NCBI GenBank assembly: GCA_910587225.1
Contig: CAJULT010000008.1
Coordinates: 1 to 53,242, forward strand
Length of the DNA: 53,242 nucleotides
Source: an uncultured Christensenellaceae bacterium
GTDB lineage: Bacteria > Bacillota > Clostridia > Christensenellales > UBA1242
Direction: 5' to 3'
Positions 15,086 to 28,100 of the stretch are shown in pieces. The notes beneath the pieces were generated by a model. The model did no database searches. It was not told where the DNA came from and was given only the letters and a program-made list of their open reading frames with translations. Within the stretch, counting starts at the first letter, position 1; each line of letters begins with the position of its first letter. The position numbers were made by a program, and so were the translations under genes.

Positions 15086-18000
15086 TTATTCATCAAAATC
15101 CCCGAAATCATCAAAGATATCAATGCTATCAAGAGAATCATTCTTTGTACTTTCTTCAAATACTTCTTGAAGCTCTTTATCGCTCTCTTCGCTTGGAGTA
15201 AGCACCTCATCAAAGTCAAGAGTGATATCTTTAAGATCGTTTTCTGTATCACTTGCAAGAGTAACTTGATCATGTTCATCCTGTGAAAGTTCTGCAAGTG
15301 AGATTTCTTTATTTCCATCGGTAAGAATCTTAATATCAAGACCAAGAGATTGAAGCTCTTTAACGAGTACTTTAAAGGATTCAGGAATTCCCGGTTCTGC
15401 AATAGGCAGTCCTTTAATGATAGATTCGTAAGTCTTAACACGTCCGTTAAGGTCATCTGACTTAACAGTAAGCATTTCTTGTAAAATGTGAGATGCACCA
15501 TAGGCTTCAAGAGCCCAAACTTCCATTTCACCAAATCTTTGTCCACCGAACAGAGATTTACCACCAAGAGGCTGTTGAGTGATAAGAGCATAAGGTCCAA
15601 TTGAACGAGCATGGATCTTAGAATCAACCATGTGTTCAAGTTTAAGCATGTATTTCATACCGATAGTTGAAAGGTTTTCAAATGGTTCGCCAGTTCTTCC
15701 ATCGTAAAGTTGAACTTTTCCGTCTGGACGGAAGTTGTTTTCAACAAGAAGGTCACGCACTTGGTCAGCAGTAGCGCCATCAAATGCAGGAGTTGCAACC
15801 TTCCAGCCAAGACTGTTGGCAACAAGACCAAGGTGAACTTCAAGCACCTGCCCGATATTCATACGAGACGGAATACCAAGTGGGCTGAGTACAATATCAA
15901 GCGCACGTCCGTTTGCAAGGTAAGGCATATCAGCTTCTGGGAGAACCAAAGATACGCAGCCCTTGTTTCCGTGACGACCAGCCATCTTATCGCCGACAGA
16001 GATTTTTCTCTTTTGAGCAACTGTGACTTTAACCATCATAGTTACACCAGGTTCAAGGTCGTCCTTATTTTTCTTAGAGAATACTTGAACGTCAACTACG
16101 ACACCACCCTTTCCGTGTTGAACTCGAAGAGAGGTATCTCTAACTTCACGCGCTTTATCACCAAAGATAGCACGAAGAAGTCTTTCTTCAGGAGTAAGTT
16201 CAGTTTCTCCCTTAGGAGTAACTTTACCTACAAGGATGTCATTTGGATGCACTTCTGCACCAATTCTTATAATTCCGTTTTCGTCAAGGTCTTTAAGCGC
16301 TTCTTCACCAAGGTTTGGAATATCACGAGTAATCTGCTCATCACCAAGCTTAGTAGTGCGGCACTTAATTTCCTGATCATAAAGAGTGATAGATGTATAA
16401 ACATCATCTTTTACAAGGCGCTCATTGATAAGAATAGCGTCTTCGTAGTTTTGTCCTTCCCAGTTAAGATAACCGATAAGAACGTTGCGTCCAACGGCAA
16501 GTTCGCCATTGTCGGTCGAATACCCATCAGTAAGCACATCGCCCGCTTTAACATTTTCACCCTTCTTTACGCAAGGTTTTTGGTTATAGCAAACGTCATC
16601 GTTTGCCTTAGCGAATTTGGTTAGATTGTATATATCTTCTCCGCCATCTGGGCATTTAACGCGAATTTCATCAGCGCTTACATAGCTTACAACGCCATCA
16701 TGCTTTGCAAGATGAACGCATCCGCTATCCCTAGCTGCCTTAGCTTCCATACCAGTACCAACGATTGGAGATTCTGGTCTAAGAAGTGGAACTGCCTGAC
16801 GCTGCATGTTCGCACCCATGAGGGCACGGTTTGTTTCGTCGCTGTTTACAAATGGAATAAGAGAAGTTGCAGCCGAGATACATTGACGTGGAGATACGTC
16901 CATATAGTCAACTTGACTTGCAGGAACTTCGGTAACTGTTGAACCATGTCTGCAAGTTACACGCTTGTTTACAAAGTGTCCTTCACTATCAAGAGGTTCA
17001 ATAGCCTGAGCGATAAAGCTCTCATTTTCAATATCAGCCATTTTATAAACAATCTTCTTAGTTACAACACCCTTTTCCTTGTCAACAACTCTGTAAGGTG
17101 TTTCAAGGAAGCCATACTCGTTAATACGAGCATAAGCAGCAAGTGTGTTCAAAAGACCAATTGACTGACCTTCTGGTGTTTCGATAGCACATATACGACC
17201 ATAGTGTGTATAGTGAATATCGCGAATTTCTGGATCTGCGCGCTCTTTCTTGATACCGCCAGGTCCAACCGCAGAAACACGACGTTTCTGTGTAATACCA
17301 GAAAGTGGGTTTTTCTGATCCATGATTTGAGAAAGCTGTGATTGTGAGAAGAAATCTCTAAGGGCTTTGTTCACTGCTTTCGGATTCATAATTTGAGATG
17401 GAGTAACCTCGACAAATTCACGACCTTGCAAGGTTTCTTTAACATTTATAGAAAGTCTTGTCACACCGTCACGGAATGCTTTGCAAGTAAGTTCACCAAC
17501 AGTAGCAACGCGTTTGTTTGAAAGGTGTTCAATTCTATCGATAGTACCAATATCTTCAAGCACGTCAAGATAGCAAGAAATAGTTGCCAAAATGTCGTCC
17601 ATTGTAAGAGTGGTAATGATAAGATCTTTAGCACTTGCTTTAATTGCTTCAAGACGCTTTTCTTTGGTCTTGTTTTCCTTCATAATCTGTTGAAGTTTTG
17701 GATAGTAAACGTCTTCTTTAATTCCAAGTTCTTCCTGTTTGCAAGGAATAACAGCGCTAAGAGTAACGCGGTTGTTACCACGCATAAGGTGTTTCTTGTT
17801 TGGAAGTTGAACCCAAACTTCGTTGATACCAGCGTTTTGAACAGTGTTTGCACTTTCTCTTGTGAACTCTTCCCCTGCTTTAACGAGAAGTTCACCATCA
17901 GCAATGATATCTTCCGCACTAACAAGACCCGGTAGACGTTCACGAAGTGCAAGACGTTTGTTAAACTTATAACGGCCTACAAGTGAAAGGTTGTAGTATG

Positions 18001-18784
18001 CGTCTGTGAAGAAAGAAACGTTAAGCCAGTTTCTAGTAGTTTCAGCTGATGCAACATCGGCTGGACGAGTTTTTCTAGAAAACTCAATTAAAGCTTCCTC
18101 TTGTGTAACCTGAGTTTCACGCTCAACTACATTTTTAATATAACGGTTGTTTCCGAAAACTTTTAAAATTTCTTCGTTTGTAAAACCAAAACATTTAAGG
18201 AAAAGTCCAAGGCTTAATTTGCTCTTTCTTTCAAGAACAATTTTAAGCATTTCGTTTGCACCCTGAACAACTTCAATCCAGTTACCATGTACAGGAATCA
18301 TTTGTGCTTTAAGTGTTGCATTGTTTTCTTTTTCTCTTCCAAGGTATACACTTGGTGCACGAACAATTTGGTTGATAACAACTCTTTCAATTCCATTGTA
18401 GATAAAAGAGCCCTGCTCAGTCATCATAGGTACGTCACCAATGAAAACTTCCTGCTCAACAGCTTGTCCAGTTTCCTCTACAACAAAGCGAGCCTTCACT
18501 TTGAGTGGCGCACTGTAAGTTGCACCGCGACGCTTGCATTCTTTAATAGAATATTTAGGCTCACCAAAAGGTAAAATCTCAGTGATGTAAAGTTTTGCTT
18601 TACCACTATAATCAGTGAGTGGGAAAAATTCATCAAAAACGCTTTTGATGCCTTTTGTTAAGAAATCCTGATAAGAGTTTCTTTGAATTTCAAGAAGATT
18701 AGGAACTTCAACCAGTTCCTCGCAGCGAGCAAAGCTATATCTCTCTGCCTTGCCATTTTTGATTTTTTTCACATTAACGGTCAT
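15086..18784 (-). CDS. rpoB: DNA-directed RNA polymerase subunit beta
   Basis: 1232 residues from the ATG at 18784, chosen because AAGGAGA lies 6-7 nt upstream; the frame stays open a further 21 codons (to 18847) without a ribosome site. Core motifs: the rifampicin region MDQKNPLSGITQKRRVSAVG, HYGRICAIETPEGQSIGL, GRHGNKGCVS and the C-terminal GGQRFGEMEVWALEAYGA clamp segment. The position of E. coli His526 is Gln (codon 17288-17290), and P564 is replaced by Ala, both unusual in the drug pocket. About 70 acidic residues follow the conserved end, finishing DDFGDFDE. There is no rplJL upstream; the gene has its own consensus promoter. Confidence 0.98.
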   Translation of the reverse strand: MTVNVKKIKNGKAERYSFARCEELVEVPNLLEIQRNSYQDFLTKGIKSVFDEFFPLTDYSGKAKLYITEILPFGEPKYSIKECKRRGATYSAPLKVKARFVVEETGQAVEQEVFIGDVPMMTEQGSFIYNGIERVVINQIVRAPSVYLGREKENNATLKAQMIPVHGNWIEVVQGANEMLKIVLERKSKLSLGLFLKCFGFTNEEILKVFGNNRYIKNVVERETQVTQEEALIEFSRKTRPADVASAETTRNWLNVSFFTDAYYNLSLVGRYKFNKRLALRERLPGLVSAEDIIADGELLVKAGEEFTRESANTVQNAGINEVWVQLPNKKHLMRGNNRVTLSAVIPCKQEELGIKEDVYYPKLQQIMKENKTKEKRLEAIKASAKDLIITTLTMDDILATISCYLDVLEDIGTIDRIEHLSNKRVATVGELTCKAFRDGVTRLSINVKETLQGREFVEVTPSQIMNPKAVNKALRDFFSQSQLSQIMDQKNPLSGITQKRRVSAVGPGGIKKERADPEIRDIHYTHYGRICAIETPEGQSIGLLNTLAAYARINEYGFLETPYRVVDKEKGVVTKKIVYKMADIENESFIAQAIEPLDSEGHFVNKRVTCRHGSTVTEVPASQVDYMDVSPRQCISAATSLIPFVNSDETNRALMGANMQRQAVPLLRPESPIVGTGMEAKAARDSGCVHLAKHDGVVSYVSADEIRVKCPDGGEDIYNLTKFAKANDDVCYNQKPCVKKGENVKAGDVLTDGYSTDNGELAVGRNVLIGYLNWEGQNYEDAILINERLVKDDVYTSITLYDQEIKCRTTKLGDEQITRDIPNLGEEALKDLDENGIIRIGAEVHPNDILVGKVTPKGETELTPEERLLRAIFGDKAREVRDTSLRVQHGKGGVVVDVQVFSKKNKDDLEPGVTMMVKVTVAQKRKISVGDKMAGRHGNKGCVSLVLPEADMPYLANGRALDIVLSPLGIPSRMNIGQVLEVHLGLVANSLGWKVATPAFDGATADQVRDLLVENNFRPDGKVQLYDGRTGEPFENLSTIGMKYMLKLEHMVDSKIHARSIGPYALITQQPLGGKSLFGGQRFGEMEVWALEAYGASHILQEMLTVKSDDLNGRVKTYESIIKGLPIAEPGIPESFKVLVKELQSLGLDIKILTDGNKEISLAELSQDEHDQVTLASDTENDLKDITLDFDEVLTPSEESDKELQEVFEESTKNDSLDSIDIFDDFGDFDE

Positions 18785-18932
18785 TGCCTTCTCCTTACAA
18801 TTTAGGTGATGGAAAAATAAACTAGAAAAGAGGACATCATAGCCCAAAAGGCCACAATAGTCCCCTAATTTTTAGTTATTTAATAATAAATTTTCTCAAT
18901 TTTCCCACAAGCGCCCATTATTAACTTCAACT

Positions 18933-18961
18933 ATTATATCAAATAGGCATATACTTGTCAA
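18933..18961 (-). promoter_or_regulatory. Consensus promoter of rpoBC
   Basis: TTGACA (18956-18961), a 17-nt spacer and TATAAT (18933-18938): a perfect housekeeping-sigma promoter. It leaves a leader of about 140 nt before rpoB. The rest of the rpoB upstream stretch (18785-19075) shows no gene. Confidence 0.9.
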
Positions 18962-19075
18962 CTATTTTTTGAAATTTTACACAAAAAAGATGAGATTTAT
19001 ACCTGCAAATCCCAGTAAATCAATACTAAAATACCATACTCCGCCAAAATTTGCAAATAAATTAACAAGAAATAC

Positions 19076-19106
19076 AAAAAAAAGAAGGGATAAACCCTTC
19101 TTTTTT
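19076..19106 (-). terminator. Terminator of the giant lipoprotein gene
   Basis: AAAGAAGGG and CCCTTCTTT pair around a short loop, flanked by A and T runs on both sides. The T run of the + strand overlaps the lipoprotein stop codon (19105-19107). Confidence 0.85.
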
Positions 19107-22100
19107 ATCTAAGCCAAGTAAAGTCATCTTCCATTTTAAGCACTGAGAAGCCGTCCGTTCCGATTGTCCACTTTTCAGTGTTTGTTGGAATTGTTTGGAA
19201 AGCCAAACCCTGATTTAATTGTTTTGCTTCAACAAAAATACCTTTCAAAACATCTTTCTTTAATTGCTCCGAAGTAGCGCCCAGCCAAATGCGACTACCA
19301 TATCCAAGGTCATTTTTTACAAGTGAAACATTGCGCGTGTCTTTTTTACCCTCGTATTTCAACATAGCAGTTGAGCCTTCATAATTACCCCTCTCAATAT
19401 CACCTGTTCTATATCCGAAGAACCAAACACTAGAAAAGTCTTTCATCTGAGATGTTAACTCTAGCCCGCTTTCCGCATTACCATAGTTCGTTTTAGAAGC
19501 ATTCGACTTATAATCTTCCATTGTAACATTAATTGATCCTGTTGAATAGCAATACTGCATAACGGCTGGGATGCCACTACCCACAAAACTTCCCACATTA
19601 CTTGTAATGTTACTGCCTGTCACATGTGTATCAACTTTAAGATTTGCATGAGAGTAACTATTCTTAATTGAAGAAGTAGGGTTTGAAAGTGTGCCTATAA
19701 AACCTCCTAGCATAACATTCGAAATTCGTCCTTTAATAGATAAATCTTCGCTCTTCACCGCAACATCATTTATGGTTACATTTGACGAAGCTTCGCCAAT
19801 AATGCCGCCCAAAGACTTAACCGCTTTCGCAGCAATTGGAACATTGACGATTACACGATCAATATGAGCATCTGCACTTCTTACAATTCCAACAAGTCCT
19901 CCGACATTGTTAATGCCTGAAATTTCACTTTCGCCACTAACAATCGCCTCGATATTAAGAGACTGACTCACATAACAATCACTCACATTTCCACCAAACA
20001 TAAGTCCAGCAAGTCCACCAACCGCTTTTGGAGTTTGTGGCACAAGTGAGAATATATTTCTGTCAGTATCCGAGCCTAAAACGCTAACGTGTTTCACATT
20101 ACCCTTAATCTCACCAAAGGCAAGCCCTGCATAAGAGTAAGCTTTTAGATTTGTATCATCGCTAGGCGTAACATATATATAGTCGAAAGTTGAATTTGTT
20201 CCCACGCCGCCAGCAGCTATACCGATACGATCTCCCATTACATCACTTACATTAGAGATTTGGGCAAACTTAACAGTTCCTGTTCCATCTGCGTAACCAA
20301 CGAGTCCACCCGCATAAGAGTAGATATGGTTGCTATTTCCACTTTCACCATAGGAGTTTTTATCTTGTCCATTTTCAATACCGGTGTCAGGCGGAATGTA
20401 GTAAGCAACAGCCGAAACATTGCTTGAAACATTTCCAATGCTATACGTCCCTTCAAGCTTTCCTACAAGCCCGCCGACCATATTTTGTCCAAGCACTACC
20501 GCGTCGTTTTCAGTGTAAATGTCAACATTATATATATCACTATAAGTCAATGTTCCCGCAAGCGCGCCCACGCAGGCAGTGTTTGCAAAGGACACTCTGC
20601 GAGGCTCGAGCGTGAGGTTAGTCACCACACCACGATTTATTGAGTCGCGACCTATCTGAGCAAACATTCCCCCGTTTTCAAGTGCCGCACTTGAAGAACT
20701 TGTCATGTTTCTAATCCTCATGCCATTTCCTTCAATTGAACCAAAGAAAGTTATCTGATAAAGTTCTGATAATTCGCCTACCTCATATTCAATATTACCA
20801 ATGAGTCTATAATGTTTATTGTTAAGCCCCGACTTTGTCATAGGTGCAAGCATGAACTGCTCAAGTTCAGTTGCGCTGCTTACAAGATATGGGTTTTCAG
20901 ACTCACCAATAGACGCCCCTTCATATTCATAATAATATGTAGATTGACCTGTCGATTCGTCTATTTGTGTATCTTTAAGCGTTCTCACGCTAGAGGCTAT
21001 TACATTTGGCGCAACAAGTTCAAGCCTTCCCATATTCCCTTCATAATACCAAACACCACTGGTTTCCTTATTGGTGTAAGAATATTCATCAAAGCGATTA
21101 TTGAAGTTGCCAATATCAGCCTGTCCAAACTCGGCTGGCTCTAAACTAGGAATGCTTAAAGTCCTTATTGAAGTGTTGATTTTTGCATTTGAATCTTTCA
21201 GATAATAGCAATTAGCAAAGCTACCTTTATTGCCGTCTTGGTCAACATCTAAGTAGCTAAATCCTGCCGATGAGTCAAGTTTATTTTCAAGTACGCTAAG
21301 TGAGAAACAGTTGCGGATAGTTCCGCCATTGGCATAGGCGAAACCCGCACTACTCTCTCCACTTCGAGTGTAGATATTAGAATAACAATCTTCAATCATG
21401 CCTTGGTTTTCATAAGCAAAGCCGCCTGCAATTGAACTTCCTTTTATGTAGTAGTTAACAGTATCGTCACAGTATACCTTGTTATCCGACTGAGCGCCAG
21501 AAACATAACTTGTAATTATTTTTCCATTTTGTCTATTCTCAACTACAAGTCCGCCAACATGGTGCTGAGGCTGGCTGCTTTGACTGACAATTCTGCCCTC
21601 TTTGAAATAACTGCTTGCAATTATCCCCGAGTTAGTTCCTGCAATGCCCGCCATGTTATAACTGCTTGTCATACTGATAGAAACGCGGCTGTTTGTGATA
21701 TTTCCGCTGTTTTCACCTGCGATGCCGGCAATATAGCTTGCGCTTGTATAGTTCCTACCGATAGCGGTAAGTGTAGTACTAGTAGTCGCAGAAGAATGAA
21801 CATAGCAGTTAGTAATATTTCCGTTATTCTCGCCTGCAATTAGCCCAACGCGGAAATCGTCAGCGTCCATGATAAAGTTGACATTTCCGTTAAGCTTTAT
21901 CGTTACATTCTTAACAACTGCCCCATCACTAAGCGAAGCAAATAGTCCGCCCTTCTCACCGAAGTTATACTCTCCGGCAAAGCTTATGGTTTTTCCATTT
22001 CCATCAAAGGAAGCGATTTGAGAAGTCAATGGTTTAAAATCAGTCGGCAGAGTAATATCAGCCATAAGGATGTAATTTCCACCCTTCTGATTTTCAATGT

Positions 22101-25100
22101 CCATAAGCTCTTCATAGGTAGAAATTGGAATTGGGTGATCAAGTGAACTGAATTGGAACACATTAAAGGTAAATGTAGTAGAAAGCACTTCTGTCTGCTC
22201 TGTAATTAAAGTAGGGACATATACTCCGCTGTCTACTTTGTAACCCACCTTCACAGAGAAGCTATAATATGACGATGCCCCCTTGTGCGTCATCATAGGT
22301 GTCACAGTGAGCCCCTGTGATTTAAAGTACATGTTTTCAATAGGGCTATCTACGAGTAAGTCATATTCAGTTTCACAGTTTCCTTCATAAGCAGGTCTAC
22401 CATTTGCCTGACCTATTTGGTTGACATTTGTATAAGCGTTCCATGTCGCCGCCTTAGCAAGCTGTTCACTAAATATGTTAATACGCTGTCTAATAAGTTC
22501 GCTTTGGTCGCTTGTCTGGTCATATTCAACAATAGATGAAAGGTCAAAACCGAGCGTGCGACGGCTTCCAACTTGAATGTTAATCATTCCTCCATCCATA
22601 TCAGTCACAATGTCTTTACTGCCATTTTGCTTCATAAGCCACTCTAAAACGTAAAGCCTAGTTGTCCATGTTTCAGTTGTAGGCACTCCTTCATCTAGCC
22701 TAGTTGCACTAATTGTGAGTTCTACCGGATAGCCATTTGGTTTATCTTTATAGTTAAGTGGGTTAGGCATAACCTTAATATAATATTCCCCGCCAATCTT
22801 CTCAGGCTTAGCAACGGTTGGAATATTGGAGGTCACTGTAATGTCCTCGTAAGCAAAACCATAATATGATAGGTTGAGCTTATAGCTAAGTCCCCTAGCA
22901 ACTTGGTATGCATTATCAATTCCTTCCTCTTCCAACTTAATTTCATTTCCGCCGACAAGCTCACCTTGAATGAAGTATGGAAGCTGAACTTTCAGCGACA
23001 CAGTCTTAGAACATGGAAGCAATTTCCCATTTCTATATGCGTCAATTTTGATATTGTAAGTTTGACCATCTTTAAAAGCTGGGTTTGTAACAAGATAGCT
23101 TATATATATCACGCCATTATAATTTACATAAGCAGCATTGTTATTGTAAACTGACAAAATATCTTGAAGCGAGATTGAAAGTCTGTTTGTACTCACAGCA
23201 CCTTGAATAACTTTAGCTTCATATTGGTCAGCACCCGATTGTCCATTGCTATCCTTCTTTTTTGCCATAAGGCTTAGACTTAGATTGCCTGCATCTTCCG
23301 AATAGATTTCAAGCCTGTCAAAGTCAGCGTCGATTGGATTCATGTTAAGTATCATCAAGCCCCGCTTACCCGGTACCACTGTAGAAGATCTAGTTGCGTT
23401 ATCAATTTCTGCAATGCTAGAATAGGTGTCCTCGGTAATAGCTTGTAGCCCAATTTCATTTACTTTTAAGATTACTCTAGCAAACACGCTGTGATTGCTT
23501 TGAGCGTAAACTAAGATAGTATAATCTCCATAAATCGAATTGATATAGCGATCTTTATATGCATCTGAATTTTTATTGATAGTAACCTTTAATATAAATA
23601 CTTGTTCGCCATTATCATTTACGCCATTAGGGACAAAATCAATATGGAAAAGTCCATCATTTTCAGGGTAGGACTCGTCATTTAGATAATCACCTTGAAC
23701 GATTTCCCCATCTCTAAGGATTCTATACTCAAGCTCTTCATTGTCGCTTTGTGAAGTTATGTAAATCTTTTGTTCACTTTCAATATGGCTATATACAGGC
23801 ATCTCAAAGCTGTCAGTTGCAATAAGCTCTGCACCTTTAGTATATATTAATCTTGTACCAATAATATCCTTATTTACATAAGCTTTATAATTTTTCCCCT
23901 CACCTAATGAAGCTTCGATATAGGTACGGATATGCAAATAATAAGTGCCTGATTCGGGATTTGCATTTCTTTTAATAGTCAGCGACTGACCATTATTTGT
24001 AATAGTAAAGTAAGTTTGGTTATTTACCGAAATAGCCATTGAATCAATGTCATCAGGCATTGCTCCACCGTCAATCACTGCCGCCTCAACCTTTATATCG
24101 TTGCAAGAGTCAAGCTGAACGGTCACATTCTCAAAACGAGCAAGTCCACCATCCGTAATAGTATTATTATACTTATAATTTGGCACTACATAAACTTGCC
24201 CTACGCTCGTACCTCTAATTTCAATTTTACTATCTTCATCATAAGGTTGAGTAGTCGCTGCTGGTTGAGGATATACGATTGAAAGATTTTCATCGCCATT
24301 AAAGTAACCTACCGATTTCAAGTAGAAACGCTTACTGTCGTTAGTATTTAATATGCTAGATATAGTAATTTCTACCATTCCAAGACGCTTAACAGTTATT
24401 TGTCCGTACTCATCAATATCAATTACACTCGGGTTTGACGATTTAAACATAAGCCCAGAATCAGCCTTAAATGGATAGAGGTCTGAACTTGAATTAAGTG
24501 TATTAAATCTCTCATCCAGCGCAGCCTGCCTACCCTCGTCAAAACTATCGTTTTGAGTTAACGCAGCTTTGAAATAGTAAACATAGAAAATATCTTTACT
24601 TTCAAACTTGGCAAACTTATCATTAGGTGTTATAGTCCAAACATTAGTATCCTTGTCAAATTCAATGCCTTTTACATCTTTCTGTTTTGTATTTGTATCC
24701 AGAACGCCATTTATTTCTACATAATCACCATAATAACTCTTATTAGAGGTATCAAGACTAGCATTTGCATCTGTTATTTTAACAAGTGGTCTCTGTAGAT
24801 AGCTTGTTATCTCATCAACTTTCAGCCCACATGTTCCGCCATATGCTAATTTATTTAGATTAGTTTTTCCATCGTCTGCACCAATATAAGTCTGAGTCTC
24901 TTTAGTAAGGTATCTAATAAACATAGCAGCTTCTATGGCCTGTCCGCCCTCATCAACAGCCTGAACAAAGCAAGCTGGTGCTGTTGTTGCTATAGCCTCA
25001 CCGACTACAAGTCCTACATTCGCACCCGTTCCACGCACAAATGCTCTAGTTGTAATGTTGTCAATGTATTGTACGCCATCAACGGTCGCATTTCCATTAA

Positions 25101-28100
25101 TATAACCCACAACGCCGCCGACATAGTTAGGCCCTATGATAGTTCCGCCGACCACAATACCTGTGCCAGCAACATACTGTTCATCATTTGCAAGCGTACC
25201 TAAAAGATATCCGCCGTCATTATAGCCAATAACACCGCCGACATAAGAAGTCGTTCCCTGTTTGCCATCAGTAATGGCACTGTCACCGCATTTTACTTCA
25301 ACATTTGCATAAGCAAGATAGTTAAGGTATCCGTAAAGGGTTAGATTTGTAGCATCAGTTTTTTCTATTGTGCCCTTGTTGTATCCTGTCACACCGCCAG
25401 CTTTAATAGTTGGTGTCTCAACGCGTGCGCTAGAAGCTTGATAAGTAACAACCAAACTTGCGCCTTTCATATTAAGAAGAAGATTTGGCACTTGTCCAGC
25501 AAATTCGCCGCCAACTTCAAATTGCGTATAGTCTTGGCTAATTGTTCCATGATTTTCACCAACCACGCCGCCAACGCTTACACTTGCGCCGCTGCCAACG
25601 CTTACACTTGCGCCGCTGCCAACGCTCACGCTTGAATGTGAGGTAATTTTAACACCTATATTTGATAGCGTTCCTTTATTTTCACCAGCTAAAAGACCAA
25701 TTTTAGCATTGTCTTCAGCATTTGTTACATTAATAGAGCCTTCAAAGTTCACATTTTTAATCAGTCCACCCTCTTCAATAGAGGTGAAAAGACCATAATG
25801 TGCATCGCTGCCCTTGTTAACATTAATATTATAAATTTTAGCATAGTCATTTTTGCCAATAATGCTACCAGAGAAAGCACCGAGTGGAAGTTTATCTTCA
25901 TGCCCTTTCATATCAATTTGAGTATTTATAACATAATGCGCCCCAGGTGCATTTTTAATGCTAATTACATCTTCCGCCTCAATTAAAGCGAATGGGTTGC
26001 TTTCAGTCCCGTTTGCATATCTGATAGTAATTCTGATGACTTTGTCGTTAAAGATAGGGTCAATGGTTTCCTCGCCAAGAAGCCAATCAGTTGCAGCAAT
26101 TTCAAGCGTCCCTTTAAGTTCTTCATTAGAGAAAGAAAGCGGCGTTCCAACAAATTTGCTACAATCAAGTGAAATAAGGAAAGTTTTTCCATCCTCAAGC
26201 GGAGTATATATAACGCCCTCATTATTTTCACCGAATATATTTACAAGCTGCCCATCAACTTCATCAGGTCTGAAGAACACTTTAAGTGAAGAGTTGGTTG
26301 CCGCGCCGGCTGTCGCGTCAAGCACAAGCAAGCTTTGCTTTTTGGTTGACTCTTTGTTTGCCGAGAAAATCATTTCTTCAACTCTCTTTTCAAGAGTAAG
26401 TTCACTGACTCTTACATAAGGTTCACCATTAAAGGTTATTTCAAACTGGTATGACCTTCCATACTGACGAACATGCGCAATCATAACAAATTCATTAAAT
26501 GTGGTTGACGAATTTGCAGTAAAGGTCAGAGTGGAAGTATCAAAAGTCCCAAAATTGCCGATTGTGTAGATATTATTTCCGCCTTCGACATAACACATTT
26601 TTTCAACTTCACCCGGCACAGAAAAATAAACAAATTTAGGGTCAAAAGTATCATGATGTCTAATGATGTTGCCATTTTGGTCTTTATTTGGATCATAGAA
26701 ACCAAAGCCACTTTTGTTCGTTGTTAATTTTAATTGAACCGTCCTAGCATCAACGTTATTTGCGCCGGTGTAGATATTAACATAGGAAGCAATTACGCCC
26801 TCCCCATATTGTCCTTTTCCGTCCTTAGTTTTTAGCACATTAAGTTTATCTATGTAACTATATGTAATTATATTAACATTATAAGTAATATCTACATTTT
26901 CTCTAGTATATTCATCAGACACTCGCAAAAATTCAATTTTTAAAACAAGCTTCCCTTCTCCGTCAGCCACATTTCTTATAGTGAATTTTGGCATGTTTGA
27001 AGAGTCATAAGTAAAGTTATTTCCCTCCTTAGCTAAAGAAACCTTAAAGTCTATTCCCGCATTAACATCACCATTTGCAACCAAAGTAAATTCCGCGTTT
27101 TTTGAAACATTGTTTAAGATATATAAGTTTGTTTCATAAGTGAGCGTATCATCCTCAATCTTATTGTAAGTATTTTCAGAACTTGCTATCGCACCATTTG
27201 AACTGTTATACTCAATTGAAAAACTGTCGATGCTTTTTTCAACATTAATCTTTACAATGATAGAATAACCATTATCAAGCGTAATTTTATATTCGCCCGA
27301 GCCTGTTTTTAAGGTGGCGATTGTCAATACTAGTGGGTACTTATCTCCCTCTTGACTATCTTCACTAGGGGCGCATGTTACACTTGCAACATCATTCCCA
27401 GAAGCATGGGTTACTACCGCAGAATTGAAAGTAGAATTTACAAAAATGGCTTTATCAATTTTATACTTTGTATTAGGATCATATGCTACAGAAATTCCAT
27501 CAACTTGATGCTTTGTATTTTGATAAAAGACTGCATTCGCACCTGCCGACAGTGTATAGCCAAGCTTGTATCTAACGTCCCCATTGCCTAAAATATCATA
27601 GCCTAATACAAATTCGATTATGCCATCGCCAGCCTCTCCGCCCGAGGCACCTTTCGCTTGAAGTTTGTTTTCGATATTAAAATCTTTTATTGGTTCTTCA
27701 TTTTTAACATCCACATAAGTCTGCCCGTTAAAATAGCGAAGTTTAACTTTGTTTTCATCAAATTCGACGGTAAGGCTATCGTAACCGCTACCCGACGGAG
27801 TTAATTCAAGATTGAGATCCTGCCAGCCTTCATTGTAAACTGTATTATAGAAATTATACTTATGCTGACCCTCAGTATATTTATTTACTAGCATTCCTTC
27901 AGGTTTGTAAACCACACTGATATCTACTCTTTGAACATGGTTTACATTGTTGTCGCTTTCCGCTTCATAACCTAAATAATAATAGTTAAATTCAACATAA
28001 GATTCAAATGAAGATTGAGCCAAGTTGGTAATAAGGTAGGTATAGACTCCATTTTCGGCATATGTTCTTTTCCAACTGAAAGCAGAAGGATTGCCAAATG

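Noticed and set aside
11300..18800. Many open frames on the + strand opposite rpoB and rpoC, some over 100 codons
   Set aside because: They are antisense shadows of strongly conserved genes, with no ribosome sites, no plausible domains and low-complexity composition.
18785..18847. Upstream start for rpoB at 18847
   Set aside because: The added 21 residues match no RpoB and have no ribosome site, while AAGGAGA precedes the ATG at 18784.
18848..19075. Missing rplJ-rplL upstream of rpoB, looked for as small or broken genes
   Set aside because: No trace of either is visible; a perfect promoter occupies the space, so rpoBC is simply a separate unit.
25571..25635. Short direct repeats as a CRISPR array
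   Set aside because: Units are contiguous without spacers, code for SVGSGASV in frame, and no cas gene is nearby.
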